Shown: piece by piece, positions 1-8,969 of the stretch
Position numbering within the stretch: the stretch's first letter is position 1
How the letters are laid out: each line of letters begins with the position of its first letter
Source of the DNA: Nematostella vectensis
Lineage: Eukaryota > Cnidaria > Anthozoa > Actiniaria > Edwardsiidae
Direction: 5' to 3'
NCBI RefSeq assembly: GCF_932526225.1
Contig: NC_064046.1
Coordinates: 7,923,219 to 7,987,218, forward strand
DNA: 64,000 nt
The notes under the pieces: model-generated
The model's input: the letters and a program-made list of their open reading frames with translations, nothing else
The model's database searches: none
What the model was told of the DNA's origin: nothing
Program-made: the position numbers and the translations under genes

Positions 1-252
1 TGATGGAGTTGGTGTAATGATGTGATGATGGAGTTGGTGTAATGATGTGACGATGGAGTCGGTATAATGATGTGATGATGGAGTCGGTATAATGATGTGA
101 TGATGGAGTCGGTATAATGATGTGATGATGGAGTTGGTGTAATGATGTGATGATGGAGTTGGTGTAATGATGTGACGATGGAGTCGGTATAATGATGTGA
201 TGATTGAGTTGGTATAATGATGTGATGATGGAGTCGGTATAATGATGTGACG
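1..252. repeat. 25-bp satellite array, left segment
   Basis: This is a tandem array with a 25-bp period. Each unit begins GAGTYGGTATAATGATG and ends in a run of GATGATG or GACGATG type. The period is visible because GGTAT recurs exactly every 25 bases. Units differ mainly at a few positions (GTC/GTT, GTAT/GTGT, GATG/GACG). It is the same family as the segments at 603-1979 and 8247-28195 and is separated from them only by inserted mobile elements. Confidence 0.95.
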
Positions 253-602
253 ATAAAATAATAAATAAAATAAATAAATTTGAGTAGCTAATCACTTTCA
301 TTGCAGCTGGGAAGCTGAATTACGAGAGCGCAGATTCAGACGTGGTCGAGTTGAAGGCACATAGGAAGGCGCCTCAGGCAGCCGGCATACAACTCATGTC
401 TGACCACGGATCACAGCTAAGATCGAAATTGTTGGTTTTGTGGAGGGATGAAAACCGGAGAACCCGGAGAAAAACCCTCGGAGCAAAGGTAAGACCAACT
501 AACTCTACTCACGTCGGAACCGGGAATCGAACCCAGAACCCAGTGGTGAGAGGCACAGGCACTACAGAGCAACGCTCTGCCAACTGCGCCACCTAGGCTC
601 CC
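253..602 (-). mobile_element. tRNA-derived SINE inserted in the satellite
   Basis: Read on the minus strand, the element starts near 602. It has an RNA polymerase III A box (TGGCGCAGTTGG, plus coordinates 580-591) and, 46 bases further on, a B box (GGTTCGATTCC, 523-533), so the head is tRNA-like. A body of about 230 bp follows, ending in an A/T-rich tail of TTTA/TTTATT type (255-283). There is no coding capacity, as expected of a SINE that depends on a LINE for movement. Right-flank satellite sequence is mutated compared with other array units, so target-site duplications are not clear and the insertion is probably older than the LTR element nearby. The SINE family was not identified. Confidence 0.8.
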
Positions 603-1979
603 AAGATGTAATTGGTACAACGATGTGACGATGGAGTCGGCATAATGATGTGATGATGGACTTGGTATAATGATGTGACGATGGAGTTGGTATAATTATG
701 TGATCATGGAGTTGGTATAATGATGTGACGATGGAGTCGGCATAATGATGTGACGATGGAGTTGGTATAATGATGTGGATGATGGAGTCGGTATAATGAT
801 GTGACAATGGAGTTGGTATAATGATGTGACGATGGAGTTGGTATAATGATGTGATGATGGAGTCGGTATAATGATGTGATGATGGACTTGGTATAATGAT
901 GTGACGATGGAGTTGGTATAATTATGTGATCATGGAGTTGGTATAATGATGTGACGATGGAGTCGGTATAATGATGTGATGATGTAGTCGGCATAATGAT
1001 GTGACGATGGAGTCGGTATAATGATGTGACGATGGAGTCGGGATAATGATGTGATGATGGAGTCGGTATAATGATGTGACGATGGATTTGGTATAATGAT
1101 GTGACGATGGACTTGGTATAATGATGTGACGATGGAGTTGGTATAATGATGTGACGATGGAGTTGGTATAATGATGTGACGATGGAGTCGGTATAATGAT
1201 GTGATGATGGAGTCGGTATAATGATGTGACGATGGATTTGGTATAATGATGTGACGATGGACTTGGTATAATGATGTGACGATGGAGTTGGTATAATGAT
1301 GTGACGATGGAGTTGGTATAATGATGTGATGATGGAGTTGGTATAATGATGTGATGATGGAGTCGGTATAATATTTTGACGATGGAGTTGGTATAATGAT
1401 GTGAAGATGGAGTCGGTATAATAATGTGACGATGGAGTTGGTATAATAATGTGATGATGGAGTCGGTATAATGATGTGGCGATGGAGTTGGTATAATGAT
1501 GTGATGATGGAGTTGGCATAATGATGTGACGATGGAGTTGGTATTATAATGTGATGATGGAGTCGGTATAATGATGTGATGATGGAGTCGGTATAATGAT
1601 GTGACGATGGAGTCGGTATAATAATGTGACGATGGAGTTGGTATAATAATGTGATGATGGAGTCGGTATAATGATGTGACGATGGACTTGGTATAATGAT
1701 GTGATGATGGAGTCGGTATAATGATGTGACAATGGAGTTGGTAAATGATGTGATAATGGAGTTGGTATAATGGTGTTACGATGGAGTTGGTATAATGATG
1801 TGATGATGGAGTCGGTATAATGATGTGACGATGGAGTCGGTATAATGATGTGACGATGGAGTCGGTATAATGATGTGACGATGGAGTTGGTATAATGATG
1901 TGACGATGGAGTCGGCATAATGATGTGACGATGGAGTTGGTATAATGATGTGATGATGGAGTCGGTATAATGATGTGAT
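603..1979. repeat. 25-bp satellite array, segment between SINE and LTR element
   Basis: This is a continuation of the 25-bp array. Occasional 24-bp units lack one base (GGTAAATG instead of GGTATAATG). The stretch 704-1979 is closely matched by later blocks of the array ending at about 21630 and 27514. It therefore belongs to a longer duplicated block and is not a run of independent units. Confidence 0.93.
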
Positions 1980-2212
1980 TGTCAGAGCGCGATTTCCGGT
2001 CACTTGTTAGGAAAAGTCCTAGGCGTTCATGTAGCGCGCTCGCGCCGGCCTGGACCGGAGTCAGGCACCTTTGTCAGGACATGTTCAGTTATGTAATGGC
2101 GATCGAGCGTGTTGATAATTACACAGCGCAAAATCTCGTCGAAATTGTGTGTTAAAGTAATCTTTCTCCGCTCGGAAATCTTTGGAAATAGTCCCCGATA
2201 TCCCCTGTTACA
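1980..2212 (+). repeat. 5' LTR
   Basis: A 233-bp direct repeat that starts TGTCAGAGCG and ends CCCCTGTTACA. It matches 8014-8246 base for base by eye. No clear TATA box or AATAAA signal was recognised inside it. Confidence 0.95.
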
Positions 2213-2215
2213 TTT

Positions 2216-2233
2216 TGGCGCCCAACGTGGGGC
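2216..2233 (+). promoter_or_regulatory. Primer binding site, tRNA-Lys type
   Basis: TGGCGCCCAACGTGGGGC begins 3 bases after the 5' LTR. It begins TGG, complementary to a tRNA CCA end, and is the 18-base form I recall for tRNA-Lys(1,2)-primed retroelements such as foamy viruses. It would prime minus-strand DNA synthesis. Confidence 0.85.
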
Positions 2234-2248
2234 CCGTGGAGTTAAACT

Positions 2249-3607
2249 ATGGAGATTACCGAAGAAGAAAAGATGAAAATCGAGCGCGATCGAGTTGTAA
2301 GTCTCCTTGGGGCAGAGACCGAAGAAATCACTATCGAATCCCTGGTGGAGAAGTATACAGCTAAGTATAACTGTGGTTTAGAGTTATGGAAAGGGGAGTT
2401 TGTAAAAATTGAGGCATTTTTAGCCCACTCGTGCAAAGCCAAAGTAACGGGCTCAAAGGTGATAATAATCAAGGAAGAACCAAAAACTGTTGCACCTACC
2501 ACCACGATGCAATATTTTTCGAAACCACAGTTCTCACAGTTCTTTGGCTTTGTGCAGACCGATAAAGGGGTGTCGTACCGAGTATGGAGGTACGAAGTTG
2601 AAAGTGCACGAAAGGAGGCCATATATTCCAATGAATTAATAGCCGAGCAGATAAGGAAATCTCTTCAAGGAGAGGCAAAGAACAAAATAGTGGGTTTTGG
2701 GCCTGAGGCAACACTAGATTCGATTCTAGACAGCCTAGACCAATTTTATGGGGATAATGGTTCGGTGCATGGGGACGAACTAATTTCACAAGCTTATAAG
2801 TTCAAGCAAGGGGAGCATGAAGAAGTATCGGCTTTCGCATCCCGACTTGATACCCAATTACGTAAAGCCAAGGAACAAGGGGCAGAACTGTTCAAGGACG
2901 ATGACGCCCTACGCAAACACCTAAGCTTAATATTTTGGGAGGGTCTGTTGTTCGGAATAAGGGACAAAGCGAGACATAAGAAAGATCAATGTAAGTCATT
3001 TAGCGAATTGATTGAGGCTGCCCGTTATGGGGAAAGGGAGTACAGAGTTAGCCATCCCACACATACAAGCGCCAGTTGTAAACAAGCTCAGACTTCTGCT
3101 GCAAAAAATCAGGCTCCCGCATGGCTCCCCGAAATTGTTGCCGCAGTGACCAGGGAGGTGAGGGATATTATGAAACCACAGGGGTCCCACTTTGAACAGT
3201 CCCAGCCCAAGGTCACCTCAGGCATGAAAAGCCAGGTTTACCAAACAACACCACCCAATTATTCATGGAACCCACCCCCAGCCACCTTTTATCCCCAACC
3301 ACAGGGAGCCCAAGGCTATCATTTGGGGCAACCACACCCATATCAGTATCAGCAATCTTACCAGTACTGGCCCTCTCAACATTCCAGCCAGATGTTTTCA
3401 CCACAGGGCTCTGCCTTGCCTAGGACGAGAACATTGGGTGGGTCCTCCCCCCAGTCTCCTGTGCCAGAGTCACCACAGGTACCCCGTGAATATTTACCGA
3501 CATGTTATCACGGTGGGGAACCCGGTCACATACAGAGAAATTGTACAAACATTCCATATTCGGGAAACAGGAAGGTGCCTTTGTGGAGGGGCAACCAAAG
3601 GCAGTAA
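2249..3607 (+). CDS. gag: Gag polyprotein of the Ty3/Gypsy element
   Basis: A 452-aa structural protein that should form the intracellular particle packaging the element RNA. The ATG at 2249 is the first in-frame start after the primer site. The central part (about residues 95-270) is helical and charged, like a retrotransposon capsid. Residues about 320-400 are rich in Pro, Gln, Tyr and Ser. The C-terminal zinc knuckle (residues 419-432) reads CYHGGEPGHIQRNC. The usual pattern is C-X2-C-X4-H-X4-C, so the second Cys is Gly here; one base change (TGT to GGT) would explain it. The frame stops at 3605-3607, 37 bases beyond the slippery site, and overlaps pol in the -1 frame. Confidence 0.9.
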   Translation: MEITEEEKMKIERDRVVSLLGAETEEITIESLVEKYTAKYNCGLELWKGEFVKIEAFLAHSCKAKVTGSKVIIIKEEPKTVAPTTTMQYFSKPQFSQFFGFVQTDKGVSYRVWRYEVESARKEAIYSNELIAEQIRKSLQGEAKNKIVGFGPEATLDSILDSLDQFYGDNGSVHGDELISQAYKFKQGEHEEVSAFASRLDTQLRKAKEQGAELFKDDDALRKHLSLIFWEGLLFGIRDKARHKKDQCKSFSELIEAARYGEREYRVSHPTHTSASCKQAQTSAAKNQAPAWLPEIVAAVTREVRDIMKPQGSHFEQSQPKVTSGMKSQVYQTTPPNYSWNPPPATFYPQPQGAQGYHLGQPHPYQYQQSYQYWPSQHSSQMFSPQGSALPRTRTLGGSSPQSPVPESPQVPREYLPTCYHGGEPGHIQRNCTNIPYSGNRKVPLWRGNQRQ

Positions 3608-3619
3608 ACTACCAGCCCC
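3562..3619 (+). promoter_or_regulatory. -1 ribosomal frameshift signal (slippery heptamer plus pseudoknot)
   Basis: GGGAAAC at 3562-3568 is in the required register (G GGA AAC in the gag frame). A 7-nt spacer follows. Stem 1 pairs 3576-3583 (TGCCTTTG) with 3596-3603 (CAAAGGCA), 8 bp. Stem 2 pairs loop bases 3588-3592 (GGGGC) with 3615-3619 (GCCCC), 5 bp. This gives an H-type pseudoknot with loops of 4, 3 and 11 nt. Slippage by -1 enters the pol frame exactly. GGGAAAC is a known functional heptamer in several retroviruses. Confidence 0.85.
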
Positions 3620-6600
3620 ACATGATGACCGTTTTAAAGTCTTTGATTGGTGATGCAAATGAGTGTATTACATTTGTTAATGGGAGTCCATGTCTGGCAC
3701 TTTTGGACACTGGGAGTCAAATTTCATCTATATCCCAATCATTTTATGAGAAACATTTAAAGAACTGTCCGTTGAACTCTGTTGACAATTTGATCAAACT
3801 CGTTGGGGCTGGGGGGGAGCAAGTCCCATACATAGGATATATCGAGGTTGAAGTTTCCTTTCCGGAAGAAGAGACAGGTGTTCATTTGGAGGAATGTGCT
3901 TTATTGTTGGTGGTACCAGACAATGATTACAACAAGCGCGTGCCCGCAGTTATTGGAACGAACATTGCAAAGGCATTCCATGTACGATGTAAGGAAAAGC
4001 ATGGAGTTCAGTTTGTTCAAAGGGTACAAATCTCGTCTGCATGGAGAAGGGCTTATGCATCGCTCCACAAAAGGGAACATTTCAATACTAAGCAAAGCAA
4101 CGGAAAAGTAGAAGTTAAATCCACGCTCCGTCATGATATTGTTATTGGTGCCCATCAGCGTACGGTGGTATGGGGTTTAACCCAGTCCTACCCTGGAGGG
4201 GACAGTTTGGCTATCTTAGAGACTGCCGGAGATAATAAGCTTCATCCAGATCTTACTGTTACAACTAGTCTTATCTCGCTTCGCGGAAATGGTGGGAAAT
4301 GTAAAATCCCAGTCGAAGTCACGAACATATCTGATGAGCCGGTTGTTATCAAAGGGAGAACGAAATTAGCGTGCATTTCATTAGCTTCTGCTGTACACGA
4401 ACCAATCATCGAACCTGATAGGGGTAGTATTGGGGACATTGATAAAAGTAGTTTTCACGGGCTGTTTGATTTAAGTGGCGTCCAACTGAACTCTGACCAA
4501 AAGGAGAGAGTAAATATCATGTTGAATCGCATGCAAGGAGCTTTCGCTAAAGATGCGCAAGATCTGGGCTGCACCGGCGTCATTGAACATGAGATCAATC
4601 TTTCTGATGATGGTCCTTTTAAAGAGACAACTAGGCGTGTTCCACCTGGACAACTTGAGGAATTCAAAAATGCGCTTAATGATATGCTTAACTCAGGTGT
4701 CATAAAAGAGTCGAAAAGTCCGTTCGCTTCCCCAGTAGTTCTCGTCCGCAAAAAAGACAACTCCTTAAGAGTATGCGTGGATTTCCGAAGACTGAACAGT
4801 AAAACGATCAAAGATTCCTATGCTATTCCCAGAGTCGTGGATACCCTTCAGTCCTTGAGGGGATCTAAGCTATTTTGTACTCTCGATCTACAAAGTGGCT
4901 ATCTACAAGTTTGCATTTCCGAGAAAGATCAACCAAAGACCGCCATGACAACACCGTTCGGACTTTTCGAGTTTACTCGAATGCCGTTTGGACTCACAAA
5001 TGCACCGGCCACGTTTCAACGGCTGATGGAACATTGTCTGCGAGATCTCAATTATAATACATGCGTCGTCTATATGGATGATGTCATTGTTTTTGCGAGG
5101 AATTTCGATGAAATGATGGTACGTCTCGAGGAAGTTTTGACTCGACTCATGAAGTGTGGTCTAAAATTGAAACCATCCAAATGTAAACTCTTTCAGACAC
5201 GTGTTAGATGTCTAGGTCATGTAGTGTCTGCAGAGGGAATCGAACCTGACCCTGAAAAGGTAGCTCCGTTACACGAATGGTTGTCGAACCCACCAAAGAA
5301 CACAAAGGAACTGCAAACCTTCTTAGGTTTTGCTAGCTACTATAGGTCGTTTGTCAAGAACTTCTCAAAAGTTGCAGAACCTTTGCGTCAGTTACTCATT
5401 ACAGGACCAGCCAAGAAACATAAACAATCCTCGCCACCTTCCTCGTTTACTTGGACCAGTGAATGCCAGTCAGCATTCGAGACATTGATTTCACATTTGA
5501 CAAGTTCTCCTATTCTTGGCTACCCTGACTTCGAGTTACCTTTTATTCTGCATATAGACGCAAGTGGATCAGGTCTTGGAGCTGCACTCTACCAGAAGAA
5601 GCATAACAAGTTGCGGGTGATTGCGTATGGCAGCAGAGCTCTAACGCCTGCCGAACGAAACTACTCTGCTTATAGAAGGGAGTTCTTGGCTTTAAAATGG
5701 GCAGTGGCAGAAAAGTTCCGCGACTATCTGTATGGGGCAAAGTGTGATGTCTTAACGGACAGTAATCCATTAACTTACCTTGTATCATCTGCGAAACTGA
5801 CCCCTACGGATCACCGCTGGCTTTCAGCTCTAGCCCCCTTTGATATCACCATAACATATCGCCAAGGAAAGTCAAATGGTGATGCGGACGGCCTGTCAAG
5901 AATACCACGAGAGGGGTCTGAACCCACCCCCGAGGATAAGGAAGACTACTTAAAGCCATTTCTTGAACGCCTTCAGACATCGGAAGAAGCGAGCACCTGC
6001 CCCAAAGAAGTATTTCAAGCTATAGTCCAATCACTAGTTGTAGACACTGACGACACTCCTGAATGGATCCCGGTTGCCGAGCAAGTTGGTGCCAGACCAG
6101 AAGCTGTTGCAGTAGATTTCCAGGAACATCAACGTTTTGTCCCATCTTCTACTCCATTTATTTCAGAGAACGACTGGCCGAGATTACAGCAAGCAGACCC
6201 TGTGATCAGTAAAGTGCTACCTTTTGTTACTAGTGGTTTACCCCCGACAAGACGCGAACTAAGAAAGCTGAACTCAAATGCAGCGAGATTAGTAAAGGAA
6301 TTCGAACGCTTGGTAGTGATTGATGGAACCTTGAAACGCCGCCGAGAGGTTGATGGGGAAACTTCCTTACAACTGGTTTTGCCCTCAAAGTTTCACGCCC
6401 AAGTGCTTAAGGGTTTGCATGACGATGTTGGACATTTGGGTCGAGACCGTACTCAAGATCTGATTCAGTCTCGGTTTTACTGGCCCTTCATGGCCAGAGA
6501 TGTCGAAGCGCATGTATCAAATTGTCAACGTTGTATTGCTCGGAAAGCACTGGACCCACCGCCAGCACCCATGCTCTCGCTACAAGCAAATGAGCCGATG

Positions 6601-7926
6601 GATCTCTTGGCGATGGACTTCCTTTCTCTTGAGGAGGGGAGAGGGGGTATGTCAAACATCCTGGTCGTTACGGATTCGTTTACGAAGTTTGCATGGGCAT
6701 TCCCAACTCGTAATCAGAAGGCGGGTACTGTAGCGAAGATTCTATGGGAGAAAATACTCATTAATTACGGGTTTCCAAGGCGTCTACACTCGGATCAGGG
6801 TCGCGATTTTGAGTCCAATGTTATCCGCGACTTATGTCTTTTGGCAGGAATTACCAAGTCGAGAACAACCCCGTATCATCCTCAGGGAAACGCCCAGACG
6901 GAGCGCTTTAATAGAACCCTGTTGAATATGTTAGGAACATTAGATGAAGATAAGAAGTCGAGTTGGCCGGAGTACGTGTCATCAATGGCGCATGCGTATA
7001 ATTGCACACGGCATCAGACCACAAAGTACTCACCATACTTTCTAATGTTTGGCCGACATCCGAAGCTACCAATTGATGTAACATTGGGGGTTGCATCGGA
7101 AATCGCACCCACGAAATCCTTGTCTTCCTACGTTGAGAGTTTGCGTGCAAGGCTTGACTATGCTTACAAGTTGGCTTCTAAGGAGAAAGATGCAGCGGCT
7201 GATCGAAACAAAAAGAGATATGATGTTCGCGCTCGTGATGTAGCCCTCCAACCAGGAGATCGGGTCTTGGTTCGCAATTTGAGTATCCGAGGGAAACATA
7301 AGCTGAGTGACCGCTGGGAAGAGACTGTTCACATAGTCGAAGCGCGCCATGCCGACTTACCAGTCTACACTGTGCGACCAGAACAGGGTGGTAGAGCCCG
7401 AACTCTACATCGGAACTTGCTGTTACCAGTTGAAAGGACGTACCAACCAGTTGGTTTGCCACCAGATCACAATAGCCGACCCAGACGGCCACCGGAGGGC
7501 AAGAGACGTAGGAGAATACTACCTCAAGTGCCCCCAAGACCAATAAGACAAGAGGCCCAGGACGATTCCAGCTCAGCTGAAGACAGCGATGGCCTCGACC
7601 TGTTTGGGGTTCCCACTGCGGGACCCCCAGAGCTGCTGTTTCAAGCCGAGGTTGAGGAGCAAGACCCACAGGTAGCTGACGAAATGGAAGACACAGCTCC
7701 ACCGGTAGTGGAGAACCACGCGGCAAGGCCTCCAAGCCTTGCCTCATCGGATGTCTCTGATGTGCAGTCGGAACCAGAGCAGAGAACCAGATCAGGGCGT
7801 GTTTCCAAGAAGCCGCAGCGTCTGGTAGAGGATCCAGTTTGGTCAAGAAAACTGACAGCGATTATTTATCTTATAGACTGTCGGAACCAAAAGGTTTCGA
7901 GGAACTGGCATTTAAGCCATTATTAG
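3568..7926 (+). CDS. pol: Pol polyprotein (protease, RT, RNase H, integrase)
   Basis: The enzyme polyprotein of the LTR element, in the -1 frame to gag and most likely made by frameshifting at 3562-3568. The pol frame is already open upstream, with an ATG at 3502. Landmarks in order: aspartic protease active site LLDTGS (DTG at 3706-3714); RT with the LDLQSGYLQV region and catalytic YMDD at 5071-5082; RNase H with HIDASGSG (Asp at 5557) and the later LTDSNPL; integrase zinc finger H-X4-H ... C-X2-C (about 6418-6534); integrase core D-D-35-E with Asp at 6616, Asp at 6793 (HSDQG) and Glu at 6901 (NAQTERFNR). An integrase C-terminal segment (PGDRVLVRN) is followed by a Pro- and acid-rich tail of about 150 residues. 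No chromodomain is visible. There is no stop or frameshift in about 1450 codons, so the enzymes look intact. Confidence 0.93.
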   Translation, partial: QEGAFVEGQPKAVNYQPHMMTVLKSLIGDANECITFVNGSPCLALLDTGSQISSISQSFYEKHLKNCPLNSVDNLIKLVGAGGEQVPYIGYIEVEVSFPEEETGVHLEECALLLVVPDNDYNKRVPAVIGTNIAKAFHVRCKEKHGVQFVQRVQISSAWRRAYASLHKREHFNTKQSNGKVEVKSTLRHDIVIGAHQRTVVWGLTQSYPGGDSLAILETAGDNKLHPDLTVTTSLISLRGNGGKCKIPVEVTNISDEPVVIKGRTKLACISLASAVHEPIIEPDRGSIGDIDKSSFHGLFDLSGVQLNSDQKERVNIMLNRMQGAFAKDAQDLGCTGVIEHEINLSDDGPFKETTRRVPPGQLEEFKNALNDMLNSGVIKESKSPFASPVVLVRKKDNSLRVCVDFRRLNSKTIKDSYAIPRVVDTLQSLRGSKLFCTLDLQSGYLQVCISEKDQPKTAMTTPFGLFEFTRMPFGLTNAPATFQRLMEHCLRDLNYNTCVVYMDDVIVFARNFDEMMVRLEEVLTRLMKCGLKLKPSKCKLFQTRVRCLGHVVSAEGIEPDPEKVAPLHEWLSNPPKNTKELQTFLGFASYYRSFVKNFSKVAEPLRQLLITGPAKKHKQSSPPSSFTWTSECQSAFETLISHLTSSPILGYPDFELPFILHIDASGSGLGAALYQKKHNKLRVIAYGSRALTPAERNYSAYRREFLALKWAVAEKFRDYLYGAKCDVLTDSNPLTYLVSSAKLTPTDHRWLSALAPFDITITYRQGKSNGDADGLSRIPREGSEPTPEDKEDYLKPFLERLQTSEEASTCPKEVFQAIVQSLVVDTDDTPEWIPVAEQVGARPEAVAVDFQEHQRFVPSSTPFISENDWPRLQQADPVISKVLPFVTSGLPPTRRELRKLNSNAARLVKEFERLVVIDGTLKRRREVDGETSLQLVLPSKFHAQVLKGLHDDVGHLGRDRTQDLIQSRFYWPFMARDVEAHVSNCQRCIARKALDPPPAPMLSLQANEPMDLLAMDFLSLEEGRGGMSNILVVTDSFTKFAWAFPTRNQKAGTVAKILWEKILINYGFPRRLHSDQGRDFESNVIRDLCLLAGITKSRTTPYHPQGNAQTERFNRTLLNMLGTLDEDKKSSWPEYVSSMAHAYNCTRHQTTKYSPYFLMFGRHPKLPIDVTLGVASEIAPTKSLSSYVESLRARLDYAYKLASKEKDAAADRNKKRYDVRARDVALQPGDRVLVRNLSIRGKHKLSDRWEETVHIVEARHADLPVYTVRPEQGGRARTLHRNLLLPVERTYQPVGLPPDHNSRPRRPPEGKRRRRILPQVPPRPIRQEAQDDSSSAEDSDGLDLFGVPTAGPPELLFQAEVEEQDPQVADEMEDTAPPVVENHAARPPSLASSDVSDVQSEPEQRTRSGRVSKKPQRLVEDPVWSRKLTAIIYLIDCRNQKVSRNWHLSHY

Positions 7927-8002
7927 TAGACATTGAGATCGTATAAGACATTGTTTATTATTAACGTTTATTCTGTTAAACGTCGGGACGCCGTTTCCCA
8001 CT

Positions 8003-8013
8003 AGGGGGGACCG
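8003..8013 (+). promoter_or_regulatory. Polypurine tract
   Basis: AGGGGGGA (8003-8010) plus CCG lies directly before the 3' LTR. This is the place where a purine tract primes plus-strand DNA synthesis in LTR elements. Confidence 0.75.
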
Positions 8014-8246
8014 TGTCAGAGCGCGATTTCCGGTCACTTGTTAGGAAAAGTCCTAGGCGTTCATGTAGCGCGCTCGCGCCGGCCTGGACCGGAGTCAGGC
8101 ACCTTTGTCAGGACATGTTCAGTTATGTAATGGCGATCGAGCGTGTTGATAATTACACAGCGCAAAATCTCGTCGAAATTGTGTGTTAAAGTAATCTTTC
8201 TCCGCTCGGAAATCTTTGGAAATAGTCCCCGATATCCCCTGTTACA
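8014..8246 (+). repeat. 3' LTR
   Basis: Same 233 bases as the 5' LTR, starting TGTCAGAG and ending TTACA. It is followed immediately by the TGAT target duplication and normal satellite units. Confidence 0.95.
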
Positions 8247-8969
8247 TGATGATGGAGTCGGTGTAATAATGTGATGATGGAGTCGGTATAATGATGTGAC
8301 GATGGAGTCGGCATAATGATGTGATGATGGAGTTGGTATAATGATGTGATGATGGAGTCGGTATAATGATGTGATGATGGAGTCGGTGTAATAATGTGAT
8401 GATGGAGTCGGTATAATGATGTGACGATGGAGTCGGCATAATGATGTGATGATGGAGTCGGTATAATAATGTAATGATGGTGTCGGTATAATGATGTGAT
8501 GATTGAGTTGGTATAATGATGTGATGATGGAGTCGGTATAATGATGTGACGATGGAGTTGGTACAACGATGTGACGATGGAGTCGGCATAATGATGTGAT
8601 GATGGACTTGGTATAATGATGTGATGATGGAGTTGGTATAATTATGTGATCATGGAGTTGGTATAATGATGTGACGATGGAGTCGGCATAATGATGTGAC
8701 GATGGAGTTGGTATAATGATGTGGATGATGGAGTCGGTATAATGATGTGACAATGGAGTCGGCATAATGATGTGACGATGGAGTTGGTATAATGATGTGA
8801 TGATGGAGTCGGTATAATGATGTGATGATGGACTTGGTATAATGATGTGACGATGGAGTTGGTATAATTATGTGATGATGGAGTTGGTATAATGATGTGA
8901 CGATGGAGTCGGTATAATGATGTGACGATGGAGTCGGCATAATAATGTGATGATGGAGTTGGTATAATG

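Larger units (their letters stand above)
1980..8246 (+). mobile_element. Complete Ty3/Gypsy-type LTR retrotransposon
   Basis: A 6267-bp element with 233-bp LTRs at 1980-2212 and 8014-8246 that read as identical. The termini are TG...CA. A tRNA-Lys-type primer binding site follows the 5' LTR and a purine tract precedes the 3' LTR. Between them are gag (2249-3607) and a -1-frame pol with order protease, RT, RNase H, integrase, which is the Ty3/Gypsy order. The 4-bp target duplication TGAT flanks it (1976-1979 and 8247-8250). Removing the element and one TGAT restores a normal satellite unit. No env-like frame or chromodomain was seen. Identical LTRs and open frames indicate a very recent insertion; activity is inference. 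Confidence 0.95.

Noticed and set aside
7178-7846. 222-codon minus-strand frame inside pol
   Set aside because: It is antisense to the integrase C-terminus and tail, with no recognisable domain.
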